Assembly (NCBI GenBank): GCA_017960885.1
Contig: JAGCYI010000005.1
Coordinates: 1-39,843 of the forward strand
Reading direction: 5' to 3'
DNA length: 39,843 nucleotides
Source of the DNA: Bacteroidales bacterium
GTDB lineage: Bacteria > Bacteroidota > Bacteroidia > Bacteroidales > UBA3824
Part shown: positions 16,029 through 25,995 of the stretch, in pieces
Layout: the number at the start of each line of letters is the position of its first letter
Position numbering within the stretch: position 1 is the stretch's first letter
Position numbers and translations under genes: made by a program
Notes under the pieces: model-generated
The model's database searches: none
What the model was told of the DNA's origin: nothing
What the model saw: only the letters and a program-made list of their open reading frames with translations

Positions 16029-19000
16029 CTACTGAATCATTATACGTTTGGTAATTGTCTTAGAAGGCGTTGCCAAACGTATTAAATATATACCGGTACG
16101 ACCGGTGAGATCTAAATCAACCTTATTTCCATAAAGAGTTTTGGTAAGAATGATGCGGCCAGAGATTGATACGATTGTCATCTGTACCGAACCGAAATCT
16201 TGAATTAAGCTTCCATATTCTACTGTAACACGTCCGTTTGAAGGAACAGGATAAACCCTAACATCCGAATCGGCGAAATGGTCTTGGTTGAAAGGATCTA
16301 CCAAGGGTTCGTCTACAAGAGGAATCATAGGATCAACCAAAGGCAACTCTTCAGGACCGTTGTTGTCATCCGCTTGGGTGTTGTCGTCGATAGTGGGTTC
16401 GGTTACGGTAACATCATGATTGTCGTCAACCTCGGGCAAAACTGGATCCACAATGATAGGCAGTACCGGCTCTATCGGCATAGGATCGTGAGGATTAACC
16501 AAGATGGGTATTACAGGATCTTCAACAGTAACAAGGTTGCTGTCGTCGTTGACAAGGGGCAAGTCGTTGTTGTCATTATTACCATTTTCAACCGAAGAAG
16601 CTTCGATGGTAATAGCAAAAGTCAACGGCAAAGATTTAGCACCATGACTGTCGGTTGCAGTAATGGCGATACGGTATACGCCAGAAGCGGCAGGCTTGCC
16701 AACAAACATACCAGATTCATAGTTGAAAGAGAGCCACGAAGGCAGTGCGGAACCGCCATCGGAAGTAACGTCAATATTAGCTACATAGTCGCCCTGATCG
16801 TTGTCGGCAAAGAGGTCGGTGCCAATTTTATATTCAAAGTTCTCATTTTCAACACCCTTGGCATCGGCAATAGAGGTCTTTGCCACAGGAGCGGTGTTGT
16901 TGGCGAATACCAATTTGAAACGCGAATTGTTTGTTCCTGCAGCCACAGTTATTTTGCAAGAGAATCCGTCGGAAATAGGTGTCAAAGTGCCATTTTCGGT
17001 ATCCTTGAGGTAAACAGTAGTGCCTGTTACAGAGTTTGTGGGAATCGAAAGCGTATAAGTGCCACCAGTAACAGTGGTATAGCCGAGACGAATCTCACCG
17101 CCATCTTTCACCGAACCAGGCAATCCGTTAACAATAAGGGGAACTTTGTAATCGCTGCCGAAAGAGTAGAACTGAAGCACATTGGGAACCTTTGAGGTTT
17201 GGAGATATGCGTCGAAACGCGAATCAAATCCCTCTGTAGCATCGTTGGCAAAATATACAACGCTTTGGAAATCCTGACCAAGACCATTGGTTAAGAAAAT
17301 TATTTTGTCTAAATCGGAATTACCTTCATTGCTGCCTGATTTAATCTTCATAGCCTCAGAACCGTGCGAGCGGCTTTGGGGAGTAAACACAACCGATTTT
17401 TCTTCGGAAGTATTCTTGGCGTGAACAAAGAAACTCTGTCCGGCAGGAATATAACGGCCCTCGTTATAAGTGGTAACCACTCCGGCAGGCACACCAGCTT
17501 CAAGAGCGAACACCAACGGGCTGTCGTCGATATTATCGTGTAGATAAATCACTTTGTCTACATTGTGGAACTCAAGTTTAGTAGCGTCAACAGCCGACAC
17601 AAACGGGTTGGCAATCAAGTTCCAACCATCGAGCATATCAGGCTGGAAACCAGGCTGAGTTACTATGTCGTTTTCAGAAAATGTTACATCCACCTTAACA
17701 TTCTGCGTTGCATCGGTCATAGGAGTGCCAGTGAAAGATAAGGCGTGAGGTGCCAATTGAGGATAAGAGATATAGCGATACGGAGTAGTGAAGCTACCTG
17801 GATAAATAGTAGCACCATTTATCCACGCAGAAGAGAGAATCTCAGGATTTTTCTCATCGCCAACACCATCTTCGTAAATATAATTGACGCCATGATCCTC
17901 GTCGAGAATGAAACCCTCGTTGTAAGAATAAATCCACGCATAGCGACTGAAATTAGCCACATCAGCGTTAAATCCTGCAACAGGAACGCACATACGCTCA
18001 AACTCATAGGCGCGTACAAAGCGTTGGAATGTGAGTTTGCCGTCGAAATTGCCACCATAAATCAGCGAACCTGTAGGCGGAATCGAGTGATTGTTGTCTT
18101 CGGTTTTCTTATCAGCACGAAGAGTAAGTTTGGCAGTAGGCTGAACAGTAACATCTGTAGTAACAGTAAGTTTGCCACGCGACTCAATGTCGAGAGTAGC
18201 TTCGTCGCACAACATGAGGCTGCCGCAAGTAGCAGGTTTGTCAGCACCTTTTGGATTTTCGCCGATTACCGGCCAGTTGGGACAATCTCCACCAATTTTT
18301 ACTTGTGTACGATAAGTGGGTGTGAAATCCATAATCCAGTTTCTCTTATCAAACCAGTCATCGCTAAAGGTGCCGCACCAACAATAGTTCCATTTGGTCT
18401 GGAAACCGAACGAGAACAAATCAGGTTCACCTTTGCTGGCTGTAATATTCCTTGCTGTGAAAGATTCTACATAACCATTGTTGCCATCAATAGTTACATG
18501 AGAGCCAGAGAGTTCCCATTTGCCCTCAGAACGGTTGAAATATACCTGACGGATATTTTCGGGGTTGAGTGATTGGTGCATTATAGGAGTAGCGCCGTCC
18601 CAACGGGTAAGAATCTGAGCCTGGTAAGAATCATCCTCAGAATATATTTTCCAATACTCATTGGTAGAAATCGACAGAAGATCGTCATCGTAGTTGTCCC
18701 ACTCCGGGGGCATGTCGTAAACATACTGCACTGTCCAATAAACAGAACCGTTGGTATTGGTATTCTGAATAGTAAGAGGACCGTAACGCTTATCACCGCC
18801 ATTGGTGTTGCCAACCGGGAAAGTGTAGAACTCGCCATTGTTGATTCGTTTACGGAACGGACCGTCGACATAGGCATAGGGTCCGAAACCGAAAATACTG
18901 TTAGATTCTGAATTGTCTAAGGTGAGCAATCCGTCATAAAGCTCGCTCGCGGTGATAATGCCCTGTATAAATTCAATAGTGTTGTGAACAAACACATTGT

Positions 19001-22000
19001 TATGGAGTTCCACACCATTGGGATTGTTAATCACCATATTGAAAATACAGTTGTCCTCAGTGAAGTCGAGGCCTGAAACTATCTGTGTTTCATCACCATT
19101 GAACACAAACTTGCTTCGTCCTAAGTTGCCGGTGGTAAAGTGACCGTACTTATAATTCAAATCACCCTTAAGCGAAATCACCGCATTAGCCTCATTGTTA
19201 ACATTGCCGTTGATGGTAAAGTCGCCAAGTATCTGAACATCCATACCGGGGAATTTCTTAATCTCGCCAGCGCCTTCGCTCTGAATAATAAGGTTGTTTA
19301 CCACTGGCATCTGTTTCAAGATAGAATATCCAGTGCCCTCAGAGCCGCCTCCGTAGTAATGCAAAGTACCGCCGTTAGCAGAATTAAATTCGTCGTAAAC
19401 ACCGGCGGGAAGGTCGCCTGTCTGAGATTTAAGCGTGCCTTTGCCCAACACAGTGCCGAAATCGTTGTGCATCGAAAGATCCTGGTCGAGCACTGCGCCA
19501 TCCTCAATGTAGACCTTGCACTCAGTTACGCCAGTAGCAGGCACATTCTTCATCGTCACATTTTTATATATGTGCACCACAACATTAGAAGGAACTTCTG
19601 CCACAGGCTGAGGGTTTCCTTCACCATCAATAGTATACCATATTGATTTCTCATTCCAATCGGCAAATGCCTCGCCTTCAAATCCCTCGGCGTAATACAC
19701 TGGCACACCAGCGGTTATATCACCTGGGGCAGATCCAAGGTATTTGCCTGAAAGTGCGTCGGATGAAACGCCAGAGAAACTGAATGTAAGTTCTTTTTTA
19801 CTATTGTTCCAAGCTCCACTAAACTTGGTGAATTCGTCGGTAGCATCGCAATGGAATACACCAACCATTGACGAAGGAACAGTTTCCGAACTGCTGAACT
19901 TGAATTTGAAGCTGCCAGAAAAATCGTTAACATTCTCAGCCTTCATTGTCCAAAAATAACCCAAAACAGAGTTGCCTGGTTTACAGTTGGTCATTTCGTT
20001 AACAGGACGTATTGTAAGAGCAGCGCCGTCGTTTATAGAGTTGGCATTGATAGTCACAGGAGTGTACTTACCAGTGGTACCGATCGGAATGAGATAATCA
20101 GTCTTAGGTCCGGGAAATAACTTGCGCACGCCGCCTGTAGCGTATGCGTCGGTAACCTGAATCATATTGGTGGCAGAATACGAAACTCCTGAAGCAAGTA
20201 TAAATATTGCCTCCTTATCCATTGTGAAGGTGCAAGTGCCAAGATCAAAGTTACCTTGGTTTAACTGAAATCTCTTAATCACAGTAAAACTATTGCCTGT
20301 GGGAAGTTTTACGCCTGCACTATTATCAATGAGAATTTTAGTGAAACTGCCGTTGCCATCAGATTTCAACGTCTGCAACTTAGAGCCTCTGAAGATAAAT
20401 CCATCGGTTAAAGCGTTAGAATAACTATTGCAAACATACTCAGCATTGTTTACGACATTGCCCTTGGCGATGATACATTTGCCAATAAATGTACCTTTAA
20501 GAAAATCTGCCTGATTTTCGATGGTGATTGTTTTGTCAAAAGAAACTGTGTTAGTGGTATTTTTTACAAGATTGTAGAATGTAATATTGCCCTTGATTTC
20601 CTGGTCGTTGGTACCGCAGATATATGTAGTGTTTTCAGCAGGTGTAAAAGTTCCGGCGAAGTTAGCATTACCTTTGAGATAAAGTTCGAAACCTCCAGCG
20701 GATAACTCGTCATTTGAAGATTCCACAGAAAGATTCTCAGTTACTGTGAGAGCGCCCATCATTTTAAGGTGAGAAGAACTTTTAACAGTAAGGCATGGAA
20801 TATCTACCTTGGAAAGTATGGTGGTGAACTCAGGCTGTCCAGCAGCAACAATGATTTTGGAACCAGGGTCGAGATTGCAAACATTAGGATTGATATTAAT
20901 ATCGGGAAGAATGGTTTGTTGTCCAGTATTATCAATATAGTTCTTAATAACGAGTTGAGCACCATTTGCCATTGTAAGGGAGCTCATATTAACGAGTTCG
21001 AATATTCCGCGTCCGTTATATCCGATAGTGGAGTTGGTGCCGACATTGAGCACAGATTTGTCATGACTAAGAATAAGATTGATAGAACCGCCGGCAGCAA
21101 TCGGGGGACGCAACTGCGCACCCACGTTCATAGTAGCATTGCCGATATTTAGTTCACAAGTGGCAGATTCGGTATATTCAATTGATTGACCCACAGTCCA
21201 AACAGAGGCATTGTCTAATTTAAGACCACCAGAAAGCGATATGCCAGAACTCAACGTATACTTTGCCTTGCCAGTAGTTTCTAAAGCAGCGTCGGCAGGG
21301 ATAACAAAAACATTATCATCAGGGGTCAAAAGGTAATTTCTGTTGTTGGTATTGTTGTTAAGAACCAAACGACCGCTCTTCATAGTGATAGGCTGGAGAT
21401 TGCCGGCAAACATTCCCGCCTCAGCCGATTTCAACACAAAATCACGGTTGATGGTAAAGGATTTGCCTTTCTCTTTGTTCATAACAATTTTCCAAAATTC
21501 GAGTGTACCAGTGGAACCAGTAGTTGGATCAATATGAAAAAGTTCAGCATCTTTATCTCCATCGAGTTCCAAAATAATACCAGTAGTTTTTACATCGTCA
21601 ATTTTGCTCAACTGCAATTTTTTAGAACCAAGATGAATATTGCCGCCTACAATCAAACGGTGTTCCAAACAAGCAGAATTTATAGCATTATCATCATTGA
21701 TAGTGATATTTCTAACACCAGTGCCATAAGCTTTTGGATTACCGTTATGCGAAAGAATAACATCTCCTTTAACAGTCAATGTGTGCGGTTCGCCATTTCT
21801 GTTAAACAAAACTTGAGCTCCTTGCCAGTCACCTACATACAAATCACGACCTATATATAAATTTCCACCGGCATCATCAGGAAAAATATATTTTACCTGA
21901 CCGCGCATATTGAGGTCAAAGTTAATAACCTTTGAAGTGGTTCCAAACGAGAACTCATGAGCATCTTCGAGAGCCAAATTAGGAAGTTCAGGATATCCCT

Positions 22001-25000
22001 CTACATCAGTAACGTCCGCAGTTAGAATATACATCATCCATGAATGAGATTCCTTTGCAAAAGTAGTAATATCATTAATGTGTACAATATTATCGGAATT
22101 ACCAATATATTGAGCAATAACACCCTCACCCGACAACATATGAATAGTTACATCGGCTTGGGGATGTACCTGAAGACGAGGCTGGTGTTCCAAATCGTCA
22201 GGAGCATATAACGATTCTGTATCCACAAAAACCAATTGACCCACTTCCCAATGTTTTTTCTCTCTCACATCTACACGGTTAAAATATATATAAGCGATAT
22301 CGTGAGCTCCGGGAACACCTGGTATATCGGTTTCTTCTCCATTTTCATCCAACAATCGCCAAGTATCATTCTTATCGTGGTCAGACTGGTCCATACGATA
22401 CATAGGATCATCTGCTGTTTTTGTTGGCGCAGTCTGCGACCATGTTCTATACAATTTGATATCATAATCCGTATTCTGGGCACAAGTAAAATCACCAGAT
22501 ATTAATCCATACCCTGAATTATAGAACGAAAACTTATCACTGCCATCAACGGCTATTTCAGAATGTTTCCATCCCTTAAAAGCAACAAGTCCTGCTGCAA
22601 TATAGCTGTTTGAAATAGTTGAGGAATTAGTAAAATTGTACCTTACAGCACCATTCGGAACGTCTTCAAAACCTTTCTGCGAAAACACCCAAAAACGCTG
22701 CATATTATTGGTGCTCAAAAGATTAGGATGTGACTTACTAACAACATTTACACGTACAGAGCCGGTATAATCTTGGGGCAACATACTACCTGTTACCACA
22801 ATCTCGGCAGGTGTGTATTTATTACCACCAACATTGTCACCAATAGGGAAATTGATAGTTTTATCCTCACCTTTTTTAAGTGTAAAATGCAAGCACAAAC
22901 CACCACTAATATCTCCCTTATTTATAAAATATTTGGTGGAACCTGCTCCTAAGAGTTCGCCCTTAACTTCTACATAGTGACCATTAAGTTCTACAAGGTG
23001 AGAATTTGTTCCGTCAAACTCAAAGTTTTGAGTAATAACGGGTCCTTCGATTATAAGATTTTCTGTTCCGGCATAATGCAAATTACCAAAGCAGCATGGA
23101 TTGTGCAACGGACTTGTAAGAGTATGTATATGACTGTTGTTTGCTAACTTAATATATCCGGTTGTGCTACTGATTCCGCCATTTTCTACACTGATATCAA
23201 GATTAACATTAATGTGGTGCTCACCGTTTACAAACGTACCGCCTGTAATAGTAAGATTTTTGGATACCGAAAAAGACTTATCAGTGGTGACAGTTGCAGT
23301 TGGAGTTGATTTGCAGATAGTTAAGTTGCCAAAGTTGAAATTATTATTTGGCAACGATAATTCGGTATTGCCGTCGCCATTGAAAAATATAGTATTTTCG
23401 GAACAAACAAAAGTACCCTTGCAATCGAGGTTGCCTGCCACATACACATCAGCCAAGTTGTATGACATTGTACAATTTTTCCCAACTGTAAGGTTGCCAG
23501 TAACTTTGAGCGGATATCCGGGTTCGGGCTCCACAGTCATAGCATTGGTGCTCTCAATGGTAAGCGACGGAAACGCAGCAGTACTCCAAAGCTTTGCATA
23601 GTTGCCCTTAGTCGACTTCAGAATCACTTCGCCACCTTCCACGCTGCAGTTGGCACTCGATGAAAGTATCTTGAGACCGCCATGGTTGATAGTAAGCACG
23701 CCGCTTTTCATCAAGAATCCGCTGTTGGGATTATCGAGACAGAAAAACATTGTTCCTTCAGAACCATTGTCAACCACCACGTTGCCGCCAATCTGGTAAT
23801 AGCTACCGTAATCATCACCCTCGATGCCGTTTTTGATGCAGGCTGCCGTAAGCTTGCCGCCGTCCACCTCCAATATACCCGACTTTTTAAGGGTGATACC
23901 GTCGGCATCGTTCATAGCGTTTATCTCGCCTGTGTATGCCACTTGAAGTTTGCCTTCTACAAATATAGAACACTTAACATCAGGATCGGAATTGAGTATA
24001 CCTGCATTAACCAATATTGTGGAACTTGCAGGGATGTAGAAGCTATCCTCGTGGAGAAACGGTATCACAATATTGGAACCGATTTCCAATGTTCCACCGT
24101 CGAGTATAATGTTTTGGGTTGTGTTATCTACGGCAGGACCGTAAATATGAAAATTCTGCTTGTTGTAGGCAGTAAAACGCAAAGTATAGTTGTCGCTTGT
24201 GCCTTTTTCCATATAGATGGAATAAAAGTCGATAACGTTGTTGCAACTTACAGTCTGATTGCGTGTTTTACCATCAAAATGCACTCTTACATAATCTTCG
24301 TCGGAGGTTTCGTTTTTATAATCTTGTCGATTGGTAAACTTGATAGTACCGTCGTTGCGAAGGTCGCCGCCGATATATAGGTCGAATGGCTTGGATGTAG
24401 GATCCACAGAAATAGAACAACTATTGTTAACTTGCAAATCATCTTTGATATAAACAGAGCTTGCGGCATCGGATTTAAAGATAAGAGAGCCGCCGCTAAC
24501 CACCGACAGATTGCCGTCGATATTGATGTTGCCGGCAAATATAACCACAGAGTTGTTGATTTCGAGGTTTGAATACGAGTGACCAGATGTAAGCGACACG
24601 GTAGCACCCTGAAATACGGTAGTGCCGCCGTCGAGAACAAACTTGTTGGTTCCACAAGCAGGATAGTTCTCTATATGGAGCACAATACGTCCGTCGCCCT
24701 CAATAACACCGGCAACATTGTGTCCCATTTTTCCGTTGAGCACCAGCTCTCCGTCAAGTTTGAGGTTTGCACAATTAATGAGATAATCACCGGTATTGTA
24801 TGTATCTGGAACAGTGATAGATGCACCAGGGATGATGTAAACATTGGTACCAGGTCCAGGAATGTCTTCACCTGGGTTGACAAAATTGATTCCTGACGGG
24901 TCAGTGGTCCACGAGTTGAAATCTGTCCACTGTCCCGAACGGTGACTGTAAAGATTAACAGGATCAGCCGCAAAACAATTGGCAAAGGTTGTCAAAACAA

Positions 25001-25025
25001 GCCATATTGTTAAAATAGTTTTCAT
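16029..25025 (-). CDS. Giant T9SS-exported adhesin-like protein (2998 residues)
   Basis: An uninterrupted 2998-residue reading frame. Residues 1-19 form a signal peptide (ending CFAA). Most of the protein is repetitive beta structure rich in Gly, Asn, Thr and Val, with recurrent 'GNLTV/GDLxxxG' strands suggesting a beta-helix or stacked beta modules. Modules with a Trp-containing opening recur near residue 30 (SGQWTDFNSW), 875, 1775 and 2220 (CGTFSDDWFDKRNW). Residues about 2715-2811 form a putative Ig/cadherin-like (CADG, He_PIG) domain with LPSWLSFNYESGMFVGKP. Residues about 2818-2918 are a low-complexity linker dominated by Asp, Asn, Pro, Val and Leu, with repeated VDP-type units. The last ~80 residues are a type A sorting domain (VYPVPSNGRVTV, then GIYLIRL, then KRIMIQ). 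By family, export through T9SS and surface attachment are expected, with adhesion as the most likely role. The start fits the signal peptide. Confidence 0.88.
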   Translation of the reverse strand: MKTILTIWLVLTTFANCFAADPVNLYSHRSGQWTDFNSWTTDPSGINFVNPGEDIPGPGTNVYIIPGASITVPDTYNTGDYLINCANLKLDGELVLNGKMGHNVAGVIEGDGRIVLHIENYPACGTNKFVLDGGTTVFQGATVSLTSGHSYSNLEINNSVVIFAGNINIDGNLSVVSGGSLIFKSDAASSVYIKDDLQVNNSCSISVDPTSKPFDLYIGGDLRNDGTIKFTNRQDYKNETSDEDYVRVHFDGKTRNQTVSCNNVIDFYSIYMEKGTSDNYTLRFTAYNKQNFHIYGPAVDNTTQNIILDGGTLEIGSNIVIPFLHEDSFYIPASSTILVNAGILNSDPDVKCSIFVEGKLQVAYTGEINAMNDADGITLKKSGILEVDGGKLTAACIKNGIEGDDYGSYYQIGGNVVVDNGSEGTMFFCLDNPNSGFLMKSGVLTINHGGLKILSSSANCSVEGGEVILKSTKGNYAKLWSTAAFPSLTIESTNAMTVEPEPGYPLKVTGNLTVGKNCTMSYNLADVYVAGNLDCKGTFVCSENTIFFNGDGNTELSLPNNNFNFGNLTICKSTPTATVTTDKSFSVSKNLTITGGTFVNGEHHINVNLDISVENGGISSTTGYIKLANNSHIHTLTSPLHNPCCFGNLHYAGTENLIIEGPVITQNFEFDGTNSHLVELNGHYVEVKGELLGAGSTKYFINKGDISGGLCLHFTLKKGEDKTINFPIGDNVGGNKYTPAEIVVTGSMLPQDYTGSVRVNVVSKSHPNLLSTNNMQRFWVFSQKGFEDVPNGAVRYNFTNSSTISNSYIAAGLVAFKGWKHSEIAVDGSDKFSFYNSGYGLISGDFTCAQNTDYDIKLYRTWSQTAPTKTADDPMYRMDQSDHDKNDTWRLLDENGEETDIPGVPGAHDIAYIYFNRVDVREKKHWEVGQLVFVDTESLYAPDDLEHQPRLQVHPQADVTIHMLSGEGVIAQYIGNSDNIVHINDITTFAKESHSWMMYILTADVTDVEGYPELPNLALEDAHEFSFGTTSKVINFDLNMRGQVKYIFPDDAGGNLYIGRDLYVGDWQGAQVLFNRNGEPHTLTVKGDVILSHNGNPKAYGTGVRNITINDDNAINSACLEHRLIVGGNIHLGSKKLQLSKIDDVKTTGIILELDGDKDAELFHIDPTTGSTGTLEFWKIVMNKEKGKSFTINRDFVLKSAEAGMFAGNLQPITMKSGRLVLNNNTNNRNYLLTPDDNVFVIPADAALETTGKAKYTLSSGISLSGGLKLDNASVWTVGQSIEYTESATCELNIGNATMNVGAQLRPPIAAGGSINLILSHDKSVLNVGTNSTIGYNGRGIFELVNMSSLTMANGAQLVIKNYIDNTGQQTILPDININPNVCNLDPGSKIIVAAGQPEFTTILSKVDIPCLTVKSSSHLKMMGALTVTENLSVESSNDELSAGGFELYLKGNANFAGTFTPAENTTYICGTNDQEIKGNITFYNLVKNTTNTVSFDKTITIENQADFLKGTFIGKCIIAKGNVVNNAEYVCNSYSNALTDGFIFRGSKLQTLKSDGNGSFTKILIDNSAGVKLPTGNSFTVIKRFQLNQGNFDLGTCTFTMDKEAIFILASGVSYSATNMIQVTDAYATGGVRKLFPGPKTDYLIPIGTTGKYTPVTINANSINDGAALTIRPVNEMTNCKPGNSVLGYFWTMKAENVNDFSGSFKFKFSSSETVPSSMVGVFHCDATDEFTKFSGAWNNSKKELTFSFSGVSSDALSGKYLGSAPGDITAGVPVYYAEGFEGEAFADWNEKSIWYTIDGEGNPQPVAEVPSNVVVHIYKNVTMKNVPATGVTECKVYIEDGAVLDQDLSMHNDFGTVLGKGTLKSQTGDLPAGVYDEFNSANGGTLHYYGGGSEGTGYSILKQMPVVNNLIIQSEGAGEIKKFPGMDVQILGDFTINGNVNNEANAVISLKGDLNYKYGHFTTGNLGRSKFVFNGDETQIVSGLDFTEDNCIFNMVINNPNGVELHNNVFVHNTIEFIQGIITASELYDGLLTLDNSESNSIFGFGPYAYVDGPFRKRINNGEFYTFPVGNTNGGDKRYGPLTIQNTNTNGSVYWTVQYVYDMPPEWDNYDDDLLSISTNEYWKIYSEDDSYQAQILTRWDGATPIMHQSLNPENIRQVYFNRSEGKWELSGSHVTIDGNNGYVESFTARNITASKGEPDLFSFGFQTKWNYCWCGTFSDDWFDKRNWIMDFTPTYRTQVKIGGDCPNWPVIGENPKGADKPATCGSLMLCDEATLDIESRGKLTVTTDVTVQPTAKLTLRADKKTEDNNHSIPPTGSLIYGGNFDGKLTFQRFVRAYEFERMCVPVAGFNADVANFSRYAWIYSYNEGFILDEDHGVNYIYEDGVGDEKNPEILSSAWINGATIYPGSFTTPYRYISYPQLAPHALSFTGTPMTDATQNVKVDVTFSENDIVTQPGFQPDMLDGWNLIANPFVSAVDATKLEFHNVDKVIYLHDNIDDSPLVFALEAGVPAGVVTTYNEGRYIPAGQSFFVHAKNTSEEKSVVFTPQSRSHGSEAMKIKSGSNEGNSDLDKIIFLTNGLGQDFQSVVYFANDATEGFDSRFDAYLQTSKVPNVLQFYSFGSDYKVPLIVNGLPGSVKDGGEIRLGYTTVTGGTYTLSIPTNSVTGTTVYLKDTENGTLTPISDGFSCKITVAAGTNNSRFKLVFANNTAPVAKTSIADAKGVENENFEYKIGTDLFADNDQGDYVANIDVTSDGGSALPSWLSFNYESGMFVGKPAASGVYRIAITATDSHGAKSLPLTFAITIEASSVENGNNDNNDLPLVNDDSNLVTVEDPVIPILVNPHDPMPIEPVLPIIVDPVLPEVDDNHDVTVTEPTIDDNTQADDNNGPEELPLVDPMIPLVDEPLVDPFNQDHFADSDVRVYPVPSNGRVTVEYGSLIQDFGSVQMTIVSISGRIILTKTLYGNKVDLDLTGRTGIYLIRLATPSKTITKRIMIQ
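16270..16570 (-). repeat. Asp/Asn/Pro-rich low-complexity linker in the giant adhesin
   Basis: This coding segment encodes about 100 residues made mainly of Asp, Asn, Pro, Val, Leu, Glu and Ile. Short units such as PLVDP, PILVNP and PVLPEVDD recur between the Ig-like domain and the sorting domain. It looks like a flexible acidic stalk. The Asp content could bind Ca2+, which is inference. Confidence 0.7.
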
Positions 25026-25090
25026 TATATTTTACATTAATAAGGTTGCTACATTTAAATTCTCAATATATATATACGTAAAAAAAAATT

Positions 25091-25098
25091 CAAAGTTA
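25091..25098 (-). promoter_or_regulatory. -7 element candidate for the giant adhesin gene
   Basis: TAACTTTG on the minus strand is an exact -7 match 65 bp upstream of the start codon, but no -33 TTTG is found at the right distance. The surrounding 25026-25282 is AT-rich and holds no gene. A second similar sequence (TAACTTTA, 25180-25187) lies 89 bp further upstream. Confidence 0.35.
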
Positions 25099-25230
25099 TA
25101 ACAATAGAGCATTCTGAATAGTAACTTAACACTACGAATCAAGTGTAAATAACATTTCGAATGAAGCGACAACAATATGTAAAGTTATAATAACTAAACA
25201 ATTGTGATATAATCAAAAGAGCTGGCACTC

Positions 25231-25262
25231 ATTGAAAAATAAAAGAAAAAATAATACATTTG
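25231..25262 (+). promoter_or_regulatory. Promoter of the ABC ATPase gene
   Basis: ATTG (25231-25234) and TACATTTG (25255-25262) are 20 nt apart, a one-mismatch fit to the Bacteroidetes consensus, ending 20 bp before the ATG at 25283. Confidence 0.6.
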
Positions 25263-25282
25263 TAGGATAATAAAAAACCAAC

Positions 25283-25987
25283 ATGGACACCATACTAACC
25301 ACAAAAACACTATCGATAGGTTACAACCGAAAACCCATCATCAGCAACATTAACCTTGCGCTGAAGAGAGGATGCCTCACAATTATCATCGGCGAAAACG
25401 GCACTGGAAAATCCACTCTGCTAAAGACTTTCACCAAGATAATAAAACCAATATCGGGCGAAATCCTCATTCAAGGTTGCGAGATAGGCACGATAACCGC
25501 CAAGGAGTTTGCTAAAATGGTGGCTGTGGTGCTCACCGACCGCCTCGAAAGCGAAAACGTAACCGCCGAAGAGGTGATTTCGTTCGGACGCAGCCCATAC
25601 ACTGGTTTTTTCGGACGGCTGACAGAATCAGATTGCTCTATAATAAAAGGTGTGGCTGAAGAATTGAAAATAGAGGCGCTCCTATCAAAAAACTTCTACG
25701 AACTATCCGACGGACAAAAGCAGAAAGTACTAATAGCCAAAGCGTTGGCGCAGCAAGCCAACATCATCATATTAGACGAACCAACAGCTTTTCTTGATTT
25801 CAAGGCTAAAGAAGAGATGTTCGCACTACTGCAACGCATAGCCGCACAAAACAACATAGCCGTGCTTGCCGCCACTCACGATATATATCAGGCAGAACGG
25901 TATGCAGAGGAATTTTGGGTGGTGGATGAGAATGGGATAAAAAACAATAGAGACGCGCCATGGCACGTCTCTACAATAAAATCATAA
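25283..25987 (+). CDS. ABC transporter ATP-binding protein, iron-siderophore/cobalamin (FecE/BtuD) type, without its permease
   Basis: 234 residues, one complete nucleotide-binding domain: Walker A GENGTGKST (37-45), Q-loop region near 80-86, signature LSDGQ (141-145), Walker B IIILDEP (161-167), and switch His199 in ATHD. The sequence style (FGRSPYTGFFGRL, LDFKAKEEMFALLQRIA) is that of importers for iron chelates, haem or cobalamin. Such ATPases normally sit in an operon with a FecCD-type permease and a binding protein, but both neighbours here are unrelated and on the opposite strand. It therefore probably works with a permease encoded elsewhere. It has its own promoter. The last 39 bp contain a palindromic hairpin that probably terminates the convergent gene, so the C-terminal residues of this protein may be shaped by that element. 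Confidence 0.87.
   Translation: MDTILTTKTLSIGYNRKPIISNINLALKRGCLTIIIGENGTGKSTLLKTFTKIIKPISGEILIQGCEIGTITAKEFAKMVAVVLTDRLESENVTAEEVISFGRSPYTGFFGRLTESDCSIIKGVAEELKIEALLSKNFYELSDGQKQKVLIAKALAQQANIIILDEPTAFLDFKAKEEMFALLQRIAAQNNIAVLAATHDIYQAERYAEEFWVVDENGIKNNRDAPWHVSTIKS
25943..25972 (-). terminator. Terminator of the CapA-like gene, located inside the ABC ATPase CDS
   Basis: A 24-bp palindrome (25949-25972) forms a stem of AGAGACG/CGTCTCT plus GCC/GGC around one mismatch and a 2-nt tip. On the minus strand it is followed by ATTGTTTTTTA, so it fits a terminator for the leftward CapA-like gene whose stop is at 25996. On the plus strand the T run comes only 17 nt later. Confidence 0.7.
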
Positions 25988-25995
25988 AATTTTTT

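Noticed and set aside
16278..18572. Long plus-strand reading frames of 305 and 275 codons antisense to the giant adhesin
   Set aside because: They are shadows of the repetitive adhesin reading frame, with odd composition (rich in Arg, Val and Asn), no signal peptide and no domain.
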